Source: an uncultured Saprospirales bacterium
GTDB lineage: Bacteria > Bacteroidota > Bacteroidia > Chitinophagales > JADIYW01
Assembly (NCBI GenBank): GCA_938008535.1
Contig: CALLKF010000107.1
Span: 1 to 45,473, forward strand
Reading direction: 5' to 3'
DNA: 45,473 nucleotides
Shown: positions 9,227-16,987 of the stretch, in pieces
Position numbering within the stretch: position 1 is the stretch's first letter
How the letters are laid out: the number at the start of each line of letters is the position of its first letter
Translations under genes and position numbers: made by a program
The notes under the pieces: model-generated
The model's input: only the letters and a program-made list of their open reading frames with translations
Databases searched by the model: none
What the model was told of the DNA's origin: nothing

Positions 9227-10180
9227 TTATTTTTTAAGTCTATCCTGAATTTTTGAAACGATGGCTGGCGATGGTAATCTCTTTTTATTTGTTATTGCAA
9301 AAACAAAATTATTGGCAAGTGCTTCTTCTGGATCAATAATATATTGTGTGTTAAATCCAATTTGCTCAAAGAATTCAGTTACTTCATCTATCTTATAAAT
9401 AATGGCTTGTCCAGCTGCATCATAATCTATTTCTTTTTTATCGATGCCTTTTAATTTTAGTAATCCTATATTTAAATATTCAAAAAAACTGCCACCAGCG
9501 TATGGCCTGTCTGAATAAAGAATCATCATACATTCAACTGGAGTTCCATCTTTTTTTAAGGTAATGTAACTGTCTTTTCTGGGTGCATCTGGATTGGATA
9601 ATTTATATTTCTTTAAATTTTCTGGATAAGCAACTTCATTCATAATAGTAAATCCAATAATGCTATACATGTCTTTTCGAAACACGCTATCAAAACGAGT
9701 CAGAATATGAAACACTTCATGAATGAGTAATTTTTGCAAATTGGCATCATCCATTTTCATGAGCTTATCTTCTAAAACAATGCAATTACCACGTGTGTAT
9801 CCATCTGCGCCACCTTCATCTTTTAAAGTAGATTTGATGAGTATAATTTCTTTGGGTAAGTTTAATTTATATCCATTATCATTGATTGTTTTATCAATAA
9901 TTTCCAGTTGCTCATTAATTCTTTCTTTTTCTGCTGCAGACCACGTTCTGAGTTGCGATATCATGTTTTTAAATTGTTCTTCCTTTGTACTGTTATTTCT
10001 TTGTACTCTGGAATCAATATCAAACCGACTCCAATTATCAGTATAAATATCATTAACGTTCAATAAAGCTGTTGCTTTTTCTATGGTAGCAAACTGAATG
10101 CTGTTTTTTAATGTTTCAGTTGCAACACTGTATACAATAAATTTTATTCCTAATAATAAAATGATTATAGATTTTTTCAT
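9227..10180 (-). CDS. secreted HExxH-motif protein, putative zinc metallopeptidase
   Basis: 317 residues from MKKSIIILLLGIKFIVYS, a clear signal peptide; upstream in-frame codons are ignored. HEVFH at about residues 154-158 sits in the hydrophobic helix LQKLLIHEVFHILTRFD, a zincin-type active-site helix. NEVAYPENLKKY, about 30 residues later, could supply the third (Glu) ligand as in gluzincins. KGNCIVL-like and YAGGSFFEYLNIGLL segments are not assigned. No known peptidase family is recognised. The gene converges on mtaB with one base between stop codons and no visible terminator. Substrate unknown. Confidence 0.72.
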   Translation of the reverse strand: MKKSIIILLLGIKFIVYSVATETLKNSIQFATIEKATALLNVNDIYTDNWSRFDIDSRVQRNNSTKEEQFKNMISQLRTWSAAEKERINEQLEIIDKTINDNGYKLNLPKEIILIKSTLKDEGGADGYTRGNCIVLEDKLMKMDDANLQKLLIHEVFHILTRFDSVFRKDMYSIIGFTIMNEVAYPENLKKYKLSNPDAPRKDSYITLKKDGTPVECMMILYSDRPYAGGSFFEYLNIGLLKLKGIDKKEIDYDAAGQAIIYKIDEVTEFFEQIGFNTQYIIDPEEALANNFVFAITNKKRLPSPAIVSKIQDRLKK

Positions 10181-10257
10181 ATCACAATTTAAAAATAATT
10201 TACAAATTTGAATACTAAATGATATTGAATTGTTTAAGTTCAATAAATAAAATAGCT

Positions 10258-10265
10258 TATTTTTG
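10258..10265 (+). promoter_or_regulatory. Bacteroidota -7 box TATTTTTG
   Basis: An exact TAnnTTTG match four bases before the ATG at 10270. It fixes the agmatine deiminase start against the longer open frame from 10219. Confidence 0.6.
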
Positions 10266-10269
10266 CACC

Positions 10270-11313
10270 ATGTCAACATTACGATTACCGGCAGAATGGG
10301 AAAATCAGGACCTCATTCAAATTGCATTTCCGAGCAGAAATTCTGATTGGATAGATTATTGGAACGAAGTCATTCCGTGCTATATCAATATCATAAAAAC
10401 AATTTCTTCGTATCAAAAATTATTAATTATTTGCGATGATGCTATTGAACTAAAACAATATTTGCAAGCAATTGATGTAACCAACATTCATATTGTTGAG
10501 CTACCAATCAACGATACTTGGGCACGCGACCATGCAGCAATTACGGTTCAAGATGGAAATGAGTTTTTGATTTACGATTTTATGTTTAACGGTTGGGGAC
10601 TGAAATTCGCTGCAGATAAAGACAACCTAATAACCAAACAACTTTTTGATAAAAGTATTTATAACTCAAAAAAATTAGTAGTTCCTGATTTAGTATTAGA
10701 AGGTGGAAGCATTGAAAGCGATGGAAACGGCACTTTGTTAACTACTTCAAATTGCTTGCTTTCACCAAATAGAAATCCGCATTTTTCAAAAACTGAAATA
10801 GAAAATAAATTAATTTCCTTGTTTAATTTAAAACGCGTGTTGTGGTTAGATAACGGTGAACTGCAAGGCGATGATACCGATGCGCACATCGATACCGTAG
10901 CGCGATTTTGCGACGAAGAAACGATTGCCTATGTACAATGCACTGACGAAAACGAAGAACATTATGATTCGTTAAAAAAAATGGAAGACGAGCTGAAACA
11001 CTTTAAAAAATTGGACAATCAGCCGTATCAGTTAATTCCGTTGCCAATGGCAGATGCTATTTTCGAACCTGATGACAACAGAAGATTACCTGCAACCTAT
11101 GCCAATTTTTTAATCATGAATGATGTCGTTTTAATACCAACTTATAATGTTGCACAAGACGCTTTAGCAATTACACAATTGCAAAAAGCGTTTCCAACCA
11201 AAAAAGTAATTGGCATCAATTGCAGCGCCTTATTATTGCAACATGGTTCATTGCATTGCATCACCATGCAATATCCAAAAGGAAGTATTAGCAATAGGAT
11301 TAAAAGTTATTAG
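10270..11313 (+). CDS. aguA: agmatine deiminase (porphyromonas-type peptidyl-arginine deiminase family)
   Basis: A 347-residue protein. It starts MSTLRLPAEWENQDLIQIAFP (usual family opening: PAEWE, then W/FP). It has NDTWARDHAAI (substrate-binding D/R/D-H), LVLEGGSIESDGNGTLLTT, DDTDAHIDTVARF (catalytic His region) and a C-terminal HGSLHCITMQYP carrying the nucleophile Cys. The reaction is agmatine + H2O to N-carbamoylputrescine + NH3. The next gene encodes the following step, so the pair forms the arginine-decarboxylase route to putrescine. The usual GG-G-N-I-H-C is here HGSLHC, a mild variant. Cytosolic. Confidence 0.93.
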   Translation: MSTLRLPAEWENQDLIQIAFPSRNSDWIDYWNEVIPCYINIIKTISSYQKLLIICDDAIELKQYLQAIDVTNIHIVELPINDTWARDHAAITVQDGNEFLIYDFMFNGWGLKFAADKDNLITKQLFDKSIYNSKKLVVPDLVLEGGSIESDGNGTLLTTSNCLLSPNRNPHFSKTEIENKLISLFNLKRVLWLDNGELQGDDTDAHIDTVARFCDEETIAYVQCTDENEEHYDSLKKMEDELKHFKKLDNQPYQLIPLPMADAIFEPDDNRRLPATYANFLIMNDVVLIPTYNVAQDALAITQLQKAFPTKKVIGINCSALLLQHGSLHCITMQYPKGSISNRIKSY

Positions 11314-11324
11314 TTATAAGGATT

Positions 11325-11375
11325 TTTAAAAATCATTTTAATCATTTCAATCAAATAAAATCTGTTAAATCACAG
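11325..11375 (+). repeat. single-arm intergenic repeat related to 6734-6823
   Basis: The sequence runs GATTTTTAAAAATCATTTTAA and on through ATCATTTCAATC to AAATCTGTTAAATCACAG. Its reverse complement opens CTGTGATTTAACAGATTTTA, matching the arms of the element at 6734-6823. It lies between aguA and aguB. Confidence 0.45.
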
Positions 11376-11378
11376 CTT

Positions 11379-12254
11379 ATGAAAGTAGGAATAGTACAAC
11401 AAGCAAACACAAGCGATATACAACATAACATTACAAAAAGTTTGAAAGGCATTGAAGCATGCAAAGCGCAAGGAGCCGAATTAGTAGTGCTACAAGAATT
11501 GCATTGCGGTCTATATTTTTGTCAGGCAGAAGAAACAGAACAATTTAATTTAGCAGAACCCATTCCATCTGATACCACAAAACTTTTTTCAGAAGCATCC
11601 AAAAAGCATCAAGTAGTTTTAGTCACCTCTTTATTTGAAAAACGTGCTGCCGGTTTATATCACAACACATCTGTTGTATTTGAAAAAGATGGCTCGGTGG
11701 CTGGCAAATACCGAAAAATGCACATACCTGACGACCCAGCGTACTATGAAAAATTTTATTTCACGCCGGGCGATTTAGGTTTCAAACCTATTCAAACATC
11801 GGTAGGCAAATTAGGCGTATTGGTTTGTTGGGATCAATGGTATCCAGAAGCAGCGCGCATCATGGCGTTGAACGGCGCGGAAATTTTAATTTATCCAACA
11901 GCCATTGGTTGGGAAAGCACCGATAAGCAAGAAGAAAAAGACCGACAATTCAGCGCATGGCAAACCGTACAGCGCGGACACGCCGTAGCAAATGGCTTGC
12001 CGGTAGTAGCAGTAAATAGAGTAGGGCACGAGCCGGACTGGACTGGCGTGACCAACGGCATCCAATTTTGGGGACAAAGTTTTGTTGCTGGACCGCAAGG
12101 CGAAATTATTTTCAGCGCACCGAGCGATACAGAAATAAATACAGTAATTGAAATAGACAAGCAACGCACCGAAGACGTTCGCCGCATCTGGCCATTCCTG
12201 CGCGACAGAAGAATTGATGCCTATAGTGAAATTTTACAGAGATATGTGGATTGA
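11379..12254 (+). CDS. aguB: N-carbamoylputrescine amidase
   Basis: A 291-residue carbon-nitrogen hydrolase. The nitrilase triad is visible: Glu in VVLQELHCGLYF, Lys in GKYRKMHIPDD, Cys in GVLVCWDQWYPEAAR. The phrases FTPGDLGFKPIQT, NGIQFWGQSFVAGPQGEII and RIWPFLRDRRIDAYSEI are characteristic of the AguB/plant NLP1 subfamily. The enzyme removes CO2 and NH3 from N-carbamoylputrescine to give putrescine. It lies 65 bp after aguA; the gap contains one arm of an intergenic repeat. Length matches the family. Confidence 0.95.
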   Translation: MKVGIVQQANTSDIQHNITKSLKGIEACKAQGAELVVLQELHCGLYFCQAEETEQFNLAEPIPSDTTKLFSEASKKHQVVLVTSLFEKRAAGLYHNTSVVFEKDGSVAGKYRKMHIPDDPAYYEKFYFTPGDLGFKPIQTSVGKLGVLVCWDQWYPEAARIMALNGAEILIYPTAIGWESTDKQEEKDRQFSAWQTVQRGHAVANGLPVVAVNRVGHEPDWTGVTNGIQFWGQSFVAGPQGEIIFSAPSDTEINTVIEIDKQRTEDVRRIWPFLRDRRIDAYSEILQRYVD

Positions 12255-12305
12255 TATGTTAAAATTGAAAAGCAAAATGCCTTGCATTTCGAAAAAAACT
12301 TTTTA

Positions 12306-12331
12306 GTTACTTTTTGACTTCAAAAAGTGAC
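12306..12331. repeat. inverted repeat, near-perfect hairpin
   Basis: GTTACTTTTTGA, loop CT, then TCAAAAAGTGAC: 12-bp arms with one mismatch. It lies 50 bp after aguB and could act as a weak terminator. There is no T tract, so this is uncertain. Confidence 0.5.
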
Positions 12332-12376
12332 AAAAGAAAGCAATTTTACATAAGTAAATTAAGTATTTAAGCAAGC

Positions 12377-12460
12377 CATCTCGGCGTCTCCCGAAAGCAT
12401 CTCGGTGTCTCCCGAAAGCGTCTCGTTGTCTCACGAAAGCAGCTCGGTGTCACCCGAAAA
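12377..12460. repeat. array A: four 21-bp tandem repeats
   Basis: Units start at 12377, 12398, 12419 and 12440, each exactly 21 bp. The consensus is CATCTCGGTGTC followed by TCCCGAAAG. Each unit holds an internal TCGG/CCGA inverted repeat able to form a small hairpin. It is distinctly richer in G+C than its surroundings. Both strands keep open frames across the array (plus: 7-residue repeat ISVSPES; minus: FRETPRC), but no start codon precedes either. It fills most of the 305-bp gap between aguB and the sensor kinase. Confidence 0.92.
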
Positions 12461-12559
12461 ACACTTTCACTATCACGCTCACTTTCACTTTTTTACTTTA
12501 TATCTGCACTTTAAGAATTGTTAACGTTTTAAATTGTTTTAGAACCTTAATTTTAATTC

Positions 12560-14077
12560 GTGAATAAAAATGTACTCTTACTCACTGCTATTTTACTTTT
12601 CCTAGGATTGTTCGGAATAGGTATTGTCCAAATTTTTTGGTTGAAAAACGCCATCAAATCGCGCGAGCAGGATTTTGACAAAACTGTTTTTGAAGCCATG
12701 AACGATATGAGTACCAAAATTGAAGACCTTTCGTATCAGCCATTGGTTTCTAATTTGGTGCATACTTCGTTTCAAAGTTCGTTGCACACCAACGAAAGTG
12801 GCGAAATTATTTTAGAATATTTAGATACTACAGGTTACTCAAACGAGTTTAGAGTGAAAGACCCAAGTATGTTAGATAATTTTTCTTTACAAAGCGGAAA
12901 TGATATTCAACAATATTCTCCTTATAATGCTACTACTAAAAATTCACCCAACAACAATACAACACCATCTATCGATATTGATAACTTACAACAATTTATG
13001 GCACAGCAAATGACGAGTTTGCGACCCATTACCGAATTGCTCGATACTGCAAAATTAAAAGAAATTATTACGCATTGTTTAGAAGAACATGGTTTGAAAA
13101 CACGCGTAAATTATGGCGTTACAGAGTATGCACCCAATAATTTTGTGTTGTTATCAAAAAACACTTCAATGACGCAATTGTACAAATCTACTTATACTAT
13201 TGATTTGTTCAGAAGAAGTATGTTTGATGATAATAAAACGCTAAAACTTATTTTTCCGGAACGAAAAAAATACTTGTACAGTTCTATGTCGCCTTTGATT
13301 TTGTCTTCTTCTGTATTTTTTTTAATGGTGGTTGCAGCATTCATTCTCACGTTTCAGATAATTTTTAAACAGAAAAAATTATCAGACATGAAAACCGATT
13401 TCATCAACAACATGACGCACGAATTGAAAACACCAATTGCCACTATTTCGATTGCCAGCGAAATGCTGAAAGATAATTCTATTTCATCATCGGAAGAAAA
13501 TCGCTCTAAGTATGCAGGTATTATTTTTGAAGAAAACAAGCGATTATATAATCATGTAGAGCAAGTGTTGCAGTTGGCTCGTTTAGAAAAAGGCGAGCTG
13601 CAATTAAATTTAGAAGATAGAGATATTCATCAAATAATAACCTCTACAGCTAATCATTTTCAGTTAATCTTACAAGAGTTAGATGGTAAAATTGAGCTGA
13701 ATTTAAATGCTATTCATTCAATATTTAAAGTAGATGAAATGCATTTCACGAATGTTATCAATAATTTGATTGACAACGCAGTAAAATACAACGATAAAAC
13801 ACCATTAATAAAAATTAACACTTTGAATGTGCCAATAGGCATACAAATTGAGGTAATAGATAATGGTGTTGGTTTGTCGAAAGAAGATCAACACAAAATC
13901 TTCGATAAATTTTATCGCGTAACCAAAGGAAACGTGCATGATAACAAAGGTTTTGGTTTAGGATTGAGTTATGTAAAATCAATTATAGAAAAACATAACG
14001 GCGAAATAAAAGTAGAAAGCAAAATAAAAGAAGGTTCAAAATTCACGATACTTCTTCCAGTAGAAAATAAAAATTAA
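12560..14077 (+). CDS. sensor histidine kinase (RprX-like)
   Basis: A 505-residue membrane kinase. Transmembrane segments lie at about 5-27 and 245-268, bracketing a ~215-residue periplasmic sensor with no recognised fold and an Asn/Thr-rich linker (about 120-140). The HisKA phospho-acceptor is His287 in FINNMTHELKTPIATI. The ATPase domain has VINNLIDNAVKYND (N box), VIDNGVGLSKEDQ (G1) and KGFGLGLSYVKSI (G2). It has a GTG start with no in-frame ATG nearby. The partner response regulator begins 18 bp downstream. Architecture and partner match the RprX/RprY pair of Bacteroidota; the stimulus is unknown. Confidence 0.93.
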   Translation: MNKNVLLLTAILLFLGLFGIGIVQIFWLKNAIKSREQDFDKTVFEAMNDMSTKIEDLSYQPLVSNLVHTSFQSSLHTNESGEIILEYLDTTGYSNEFRVKDPSMLDNFSLQSGNDIQQYSPYNATTKNSPNNNTTPSIDIDNLQQFMAQQMTSLRPITELLDTAKLKEIITHCLEEHGLKTRVNYGVTEYAPNNFVLLSKNTSMTQLYKSTYTIDLFRRSMFDDNKTLKLIFPERKKYLYSSMSPLILSSSVFFLMVVAAFILTFQIIFKQKKLSDMKTDFINNMTHELKTPIATISIASEMLKDNSISSSEENRSKYAGIIFEENKRLYNHVEQVLQLARLEKGELQLNLEDRDIHQIITSTANHFQLILQELDGKIELNLNAIHSIFKVDEMHFTNVINNLIDNAVKYNDKTPLIKINTLNVPIGIQIEVIDNGVGLSKEDQHKIFDKFYRVTKGNVHDNKGFGLGLSYVKSIIEKHNGEIKVESKIKEGSKFTILLPVENKN

Positions 14078-14095
14078 TCACATAAATTATTAAAA

Positions 14096-14809
14096 ATGAG
14101 CACAGCAACAGTAAACAAAAAGAAAGTACTTTTAGTAGAAGACGATCCAAACTTAGGAACTCTATTACAAGAGTATTTAAAACATAAAAATTTTGAAGTT
14201 GAGTTGAAACGCGATGGTGTTGAAGGTCTTTTTGCATTCAGAAAAAATGAGTATGATATTGTATTATTAGATGTGATGATGCCAAAAAAAGATGGATTTG
14301 CTGTCGCTGAAGAAATTAGAAAAGACGATAAAGAAATTCCGATTATTTTCTTAACAGCAAAATCGTTGAAAGAAGATAAAATAAAAGGATTGACGATTGG
14401 TGCTGATGATTATATTACAAAGCCATTTAGCATGGAAATTTTGGAATTGAAAATGAATGCTATTCTACGCAGAACCGAAAAACATGAAGTAGAAGTTGCA
14501 CTAGATGAATACAAAGCTGGCGAATCAAGATTAGATTATAAAAATCACAGAATATTTGTGAAAGGTGTGGAAATAAAATTAACCACCAAAGAAAATGAAT
14601 TGCTGCGCTTGTTTTTTGAAAAGAAAAACCAAGTGTTGGAACGCGAAGTTGCACTAAAACATGTGTGGCAAGATGATAGCTATTTCACGGCACGGAGCAT
14701 GGATGTGTTCATTTCCAAAATTAGAAAATATTTGAAAGATGATGAATCACTTCAGATTTTAAATATACACGGACAAGGTTATAAAATGGTAGAAAACCAG
14801 TTAGCATAA
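14096..14809 (+). CDS. OmpR/PhoB-type response regulator (RprY-like)
   Basis: 237 residues. The receiver domain (about 8-125) has acidic pocket residues in LLVEDDPNL, phospho-acceptor Asp59 in IVLLDVMMPKKDG, Thr87 in FLTAKS and Lys109 in YITKPFSM. The C-terminal winged helix (about 140-235) has LTTKENELLRLFFEKKNQVLERE and the recognition region SMDVFISKIRKYL, ending in LNIHGQGYKMV. It is phosphorylated by the upstream kinase and then regulates transcription. The kinase-regulator gap is 18 bp, so they are one operon. A long palindromic element follows. Confidence 0.95.
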   Translation: MSTATVNKKKVLLVEDDPNLGTLLQEYLKHKNFEVELKRDGVEGLFAFRKNEYDIVLLDVMMPKKDGFAVAEEIRKDDKEIPIIFLTAKSLKEDKIKGLTIGADDYITKPFSMEILELKMNAILRRTEKHEVEVALDEYKAGESRLDYKNHRIFVKGVEIKLTTKENELLRLFFEKKNQVLEREVALKHVWQDDSYFTARSMDVFISKIRKYLKDDESLQILNIHGQGYKMVENQLA

Positions 14810-14842
14810 TTTCATAAAAGCCAAAATAAATTTGGCAAAAAA

Positions 14843-14982
14843 TAACCACTTAAGGCACATAAGAAACTAAAGTTATTTTAGAAGATTTTAAAAGTAAGAT
14901 AGAAAGAAAGCTAAGCTTTCTTTCTATCTTACAAATAATTTCTTTTAATTTTCCTTACTTTCTTATGTGCCTTAAGTGGTTA
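14843..14982. repeat. 140-bp nested inverted-repeat element
   Basis: The outer arms are perfect 24-bp inverted copies at 14843-14866 and 14959-14982, beginning TAACCACTTAAGGCACATAA. The inner arms are perfect 19-bp copies at 14894-14912 and 14914-14932 (GTAAGATAGAAAGAAAGCT and its complement) around a single A. There is no open frame of note and no target-site duplication was recognised. It separates the response regulator from dcd and could fold into one long cruciform or RNA hairpin. It may also end the two-component operon. Confidence 0.93.
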
Positions 14983-15020
14983 AAAAATCAGACTATTTTA
15001 TTAGTGTCAATCATAAATCG

Positions 15021-15028
15021 TATATTTG
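15021..15028 (+). promoter_or_regulatory. Bacteroidota -7 box TATATTTG
   Basis: An exact TAnnTTTG match four bases before the ATG at 15033. It shows that the longer frame from 14976, which begins inside the palindromic element, is not the real start. Confidence 0.6.
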
Positions 15029-15032
15029 TACC

Positions 15033-15569
15033 ATGATTTTAACGGATAAAGGCATTTTAAATGAAATGCAAAAAGGCACTATTGTAATTGAACCATACAC
15101 GCGTGAATGCTTAGGTACTAACTCATACGATGTTCATCTATCTAAATATTTAGCAGTTTATGAAGAAGCTGTTTTAGATGCCAAAAAACACAATTTAATT
15201 AAAGAAATTTTGATTCCAGAAGAAGGTTATGTCTTGCAACCTGGAACTTTATATTTAGGCAGCACTGAAGAATATACGGAAACACACGCGCATGTTCCAT
15301 TTTTAGAAGGCAAGTCGTCTATCGGAAGATTAGGTATTGATATTCACGCAACTGCTGGAAAAGGTGATGTTGGTTTTTGCAATTATTGGACGCTGGAAAT
15401 TTCATGCATTCATCCAGTGCGCGTGTATGCTGGCATGCCTGTTGGACAATTAATTTATTTTGCAGTTGATGGTGATATTGAAAACGCTTATAATAAAAAA
15501 AGTTCAGCAAAATATAATCAGCGCACACCAAAGCCAATGGAAAGTATGATGTGGAAGAATTTTAAGTAG
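15033..15569 (+). CDS. dcd: dCTP deaminase
   Basis: A 178-residue protein of the trimeric dUTPase/dCTP deaminase fold: dCTP + H2O to dUTP + NH3, feeding dTMP synthesis. Landmarks are the opening MILTDKGILNEMQKGTIVIEP, the N-SYDVHLSKYL segment, the nucleotide-binding FLEGKSSIGRLGI, and GDVGFCNYWTLEISC with the catalytic Glu. PVGQLIYF near 145 is the last conserved strand. The tail YNQRTPKPMES is the usual flexible C-terminal lid. Its own promoter and flanking repeat elements suggest a single-gene unit. Confidence 0.94.
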   Translation: MILTDKGILNEMQKGTIVIEPYTRECLGTNSYDVHLSKYLAVYEEAVLDAKKHNLIKEILIPEEGYVLQPGTLYLGSTEEYTETHAHVPFLEGKSSIGRLGIDIHATAGKGDVGFCNYWTLEISCIHPVRVYAGMPVGQLIYFAVDGDIENAYNKKSSAKYNQRTPKPMESMMWKNFK

Positions 15570-15599
15570 ATTTAACTGCTTATAAAATCGAATATTTTT

Positions 15600-15745
15600 T
15601 TACCACATAAGACACATAAGACAAAAAGAAAATTTAAAGGTGATGATTGAAAACAATAAAAAAAAACTGAGCTTTCTTATAAACCTACATATTGTAATCT
15701 TTTATTTTAACTTAAGTTTCTTCAGCTTCTTTTGTGGTTATTTTT
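15600..15745. repeat. degenerate inverted-repeat element of the 14843-14982 family
   Basis: The left end reads TACCACATAAGACACATAAG. The reverse complement of the right end reads TAACCACAAAAGAAGCTGAA. A central GAGCTTTCTTAT resembles the core AGCTTTCTTTC of the intact element 600 bp upstream. It looks like a decayed copy and fills the gap between dcd and gmk. Confidence 0.65.
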
Positions 15746-15825
15746 AAATAGTTTTGCCATAATCTTGTTGTTTCATTTGTGATAAATTAATCGACTCCTT
15801 TTTTTCTGTTTTTTACTTTTTTTTC

Positions 15826-15833
15826 TATCTTCG
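15826..15833 (+). promoter_or_regulatory. -7 box TATCTTCG before gmk
   Basis: One mismatch to TAnnTTTG, four bases from the gmk ATG: the same geometry as at mtaB, aguA and dcd. Confidence 0.45.
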
Positions 15834-15836
15834 CAC

Positions 15837-16406
15837 ATGCAAAAAGTCATTATTCTTTCAGGACCATCAGGCGTTGGAAAAAATACATTAGGCGATTTTT
15901 TGTTACTACAATTTCCAGAACTTTCTTATTCAGTTTCAGCAACCACACGCGATATTCGTAAAGGCGAACAAGATGGTGTTGATTATCATTTTATGAACAG
16001 TGAAGCATTTGAAGATAAAATGCATAATGATGAATTTTTAGAATGGCAAGAAGTATACGCTGGAACGTATTATGGCACACTAAAATCTGAATTGGAACGC
16101 ATTAACCAGTTGAATAAATTTCCGCTATTAGTAGTAGATGTTTTTGGTGCCATTAATGTGATGAAGAATTTAAAGTTTAAACCGTTGTCGTTGTTTATTC
16201 AACCAGTAAGTTTAGAAGTACTTCGTCAGCGTTTAGAATTACGTGGCACAGATTCGCCAGAAAAAATTGAAAAACGATTAGCCAAAGCAGAAATTGAAAT
16301 GCAAGAAGCGAATCAGTTTGATATTGCAATTATGAATGATGATTTGCAAATTGCGCAACAGCAATTGGCTGTTATTGTAAATCATTTCCTAAAGCACGAA
16401 AATTAG
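15837..16406 (+). CDS. gmk: guanylate kinase
   Basis: A 189-residue cytosolic enzyme, GMP + ATP to GDP + ADP. The P-loop is LSGPSGVGKNTLGDF at the N-terminus. The GMP-binding SATTRDIRKGEQDGVDYHFM follows at about 38-57, then the EFLEWQEVYAGTYYGT segment typical of Gmk, the Arg-rich lid LRQRLELRGTDSPEKIEKRL, and IMNDDL near the end. Length is normal. The P-loop has Asn then Thr where many kinases have Ser/Thr; other guanylate kinases have Gly-Thr here, so activity is expected. Confidence 0.96.
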   Translation: MQKVIILSGPSGVGKNTLGDFLLLQFPELSYSVSATTRDIRKGEQDGVDYHFMNSEAFEDKMHNDEFLEWQEVYAGTYYGTLKSELERINQLNKFPLLVVDVFGAINVMKNLKFKPLSLFIQPVSLEVLRQRLELRGTDSPEKIEKRLAKAEIEMQEANQFDIAIMNDDLQIAQQQLAVIVNHFLKHEN

Positions 16407-16455
16407 TTTTGCTTGTACTGAAACTATTTTTTCTTTATTTTTGTTTATGTAAACA

Positions 16456-16842
16456 ATGACTTCACTAATTTCACATAAAATAAAAGTAAGCGTAGAAACG
16501 TTTTACCAATCGGATTATTCATATCCGATGTCGCAGCATTTTATGTTTGCTTACCGAATTATTATTACGAACAACAGCAAAGATACCGTGCAATTATTGC
16601 GCAGACATTGGTTTATTGTAGATGCACTTGGACAAAAGCGCGAAGTAGAAGGCGAAGGCGTAGTTGGTGAACAACCTGTGTTGCAAGCTGGTGAAAGCTA
16701 CGAATATATTTCCGGCTGCGATTTAAAAACCGACATTGGCAAAATGTACGGCAGCTACTTAATGGTCAATCTTTTTGATGGTAAATTATTTCAAGTAGAA
16801 ATTCCTGAATTTTTTATGACCGCACCTTTGAAGATGAATTAA
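16456..16842 (+). CDS. apaG: ApaG domain protein
   Basis: A 128-residue single-domain protein with the ApaG fold (fibronectin-III-like). Typical phrases are FAYRIIITNNSKDTVQLLRRHW, VEGEGVVGEQPVLQAGESYEY and SGCDLKTDIGKMYGSY. Family members have been linked to Co2+/Mg2+ tolerance and bind pyrophosphate-containing nucleotides; the biochemical role here is not settled. It begins 49 bp after gmk and may be co-transcribed. It ends before a bidirectional terminator shared with dnaK. Confidence 0.95.
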   Translation: MTSLISHKIKVSVETFYQSDYSYPMSQHFMFAYRIIITNNSKDTVQLLRRHWFIVDALGQKREVEGEGVVGEQPVLQAGESYEYISGCDLKTDIGKMYGSYLMVNLFDGKLFQVEIPEFFMTAPLKMN

Positions 16843-16898
16843 TAAAATTGTTTTACTACAATATTACCATACTTTCTAATAAATACTTAACTAAAAAA

Positions 16899-16924
16899 GC
16901 CATCGATTTCTCGATGGCTTTTAT
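16899..16924. terminator. bidirectional terminator between apaG and dnaK
   Basis: GCCATCGA, loop TTTC, TCGATGGC, with an A tract to the left and a T-rich run to the right, so it can serve both convergent genes. Confidence 0.9.
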
Positions 16925-16987
16925 CTTTCATAATTCGCAAAAAATCAAGTTACAAATAACTAATAACTTTTTACTTATCACTTTCTT

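Noticed and set aside
10270..12254. aguA/aguB as a peptidyl-arginine deiminase virulence locus
   Set aside because: The first protein lacks a signal peptide and is paired with the carbamoylputrescine amidase, which points to putrescine synthesis.
12377..12460. Array A (and array B at 32501-32710) as CRISPR arrays
   Set aside because: The repeats are 21 bp head to tail with no spacers, and no cas genes are in the window.
15837..16406. Guanylate kinase P-loop with Asn in place of the usual Ser/Thr (GKNT)
   Set aside because: Many guanylate kinases have GKGT at this place, so the position is tolerant and the following Thr is retained; not notable.
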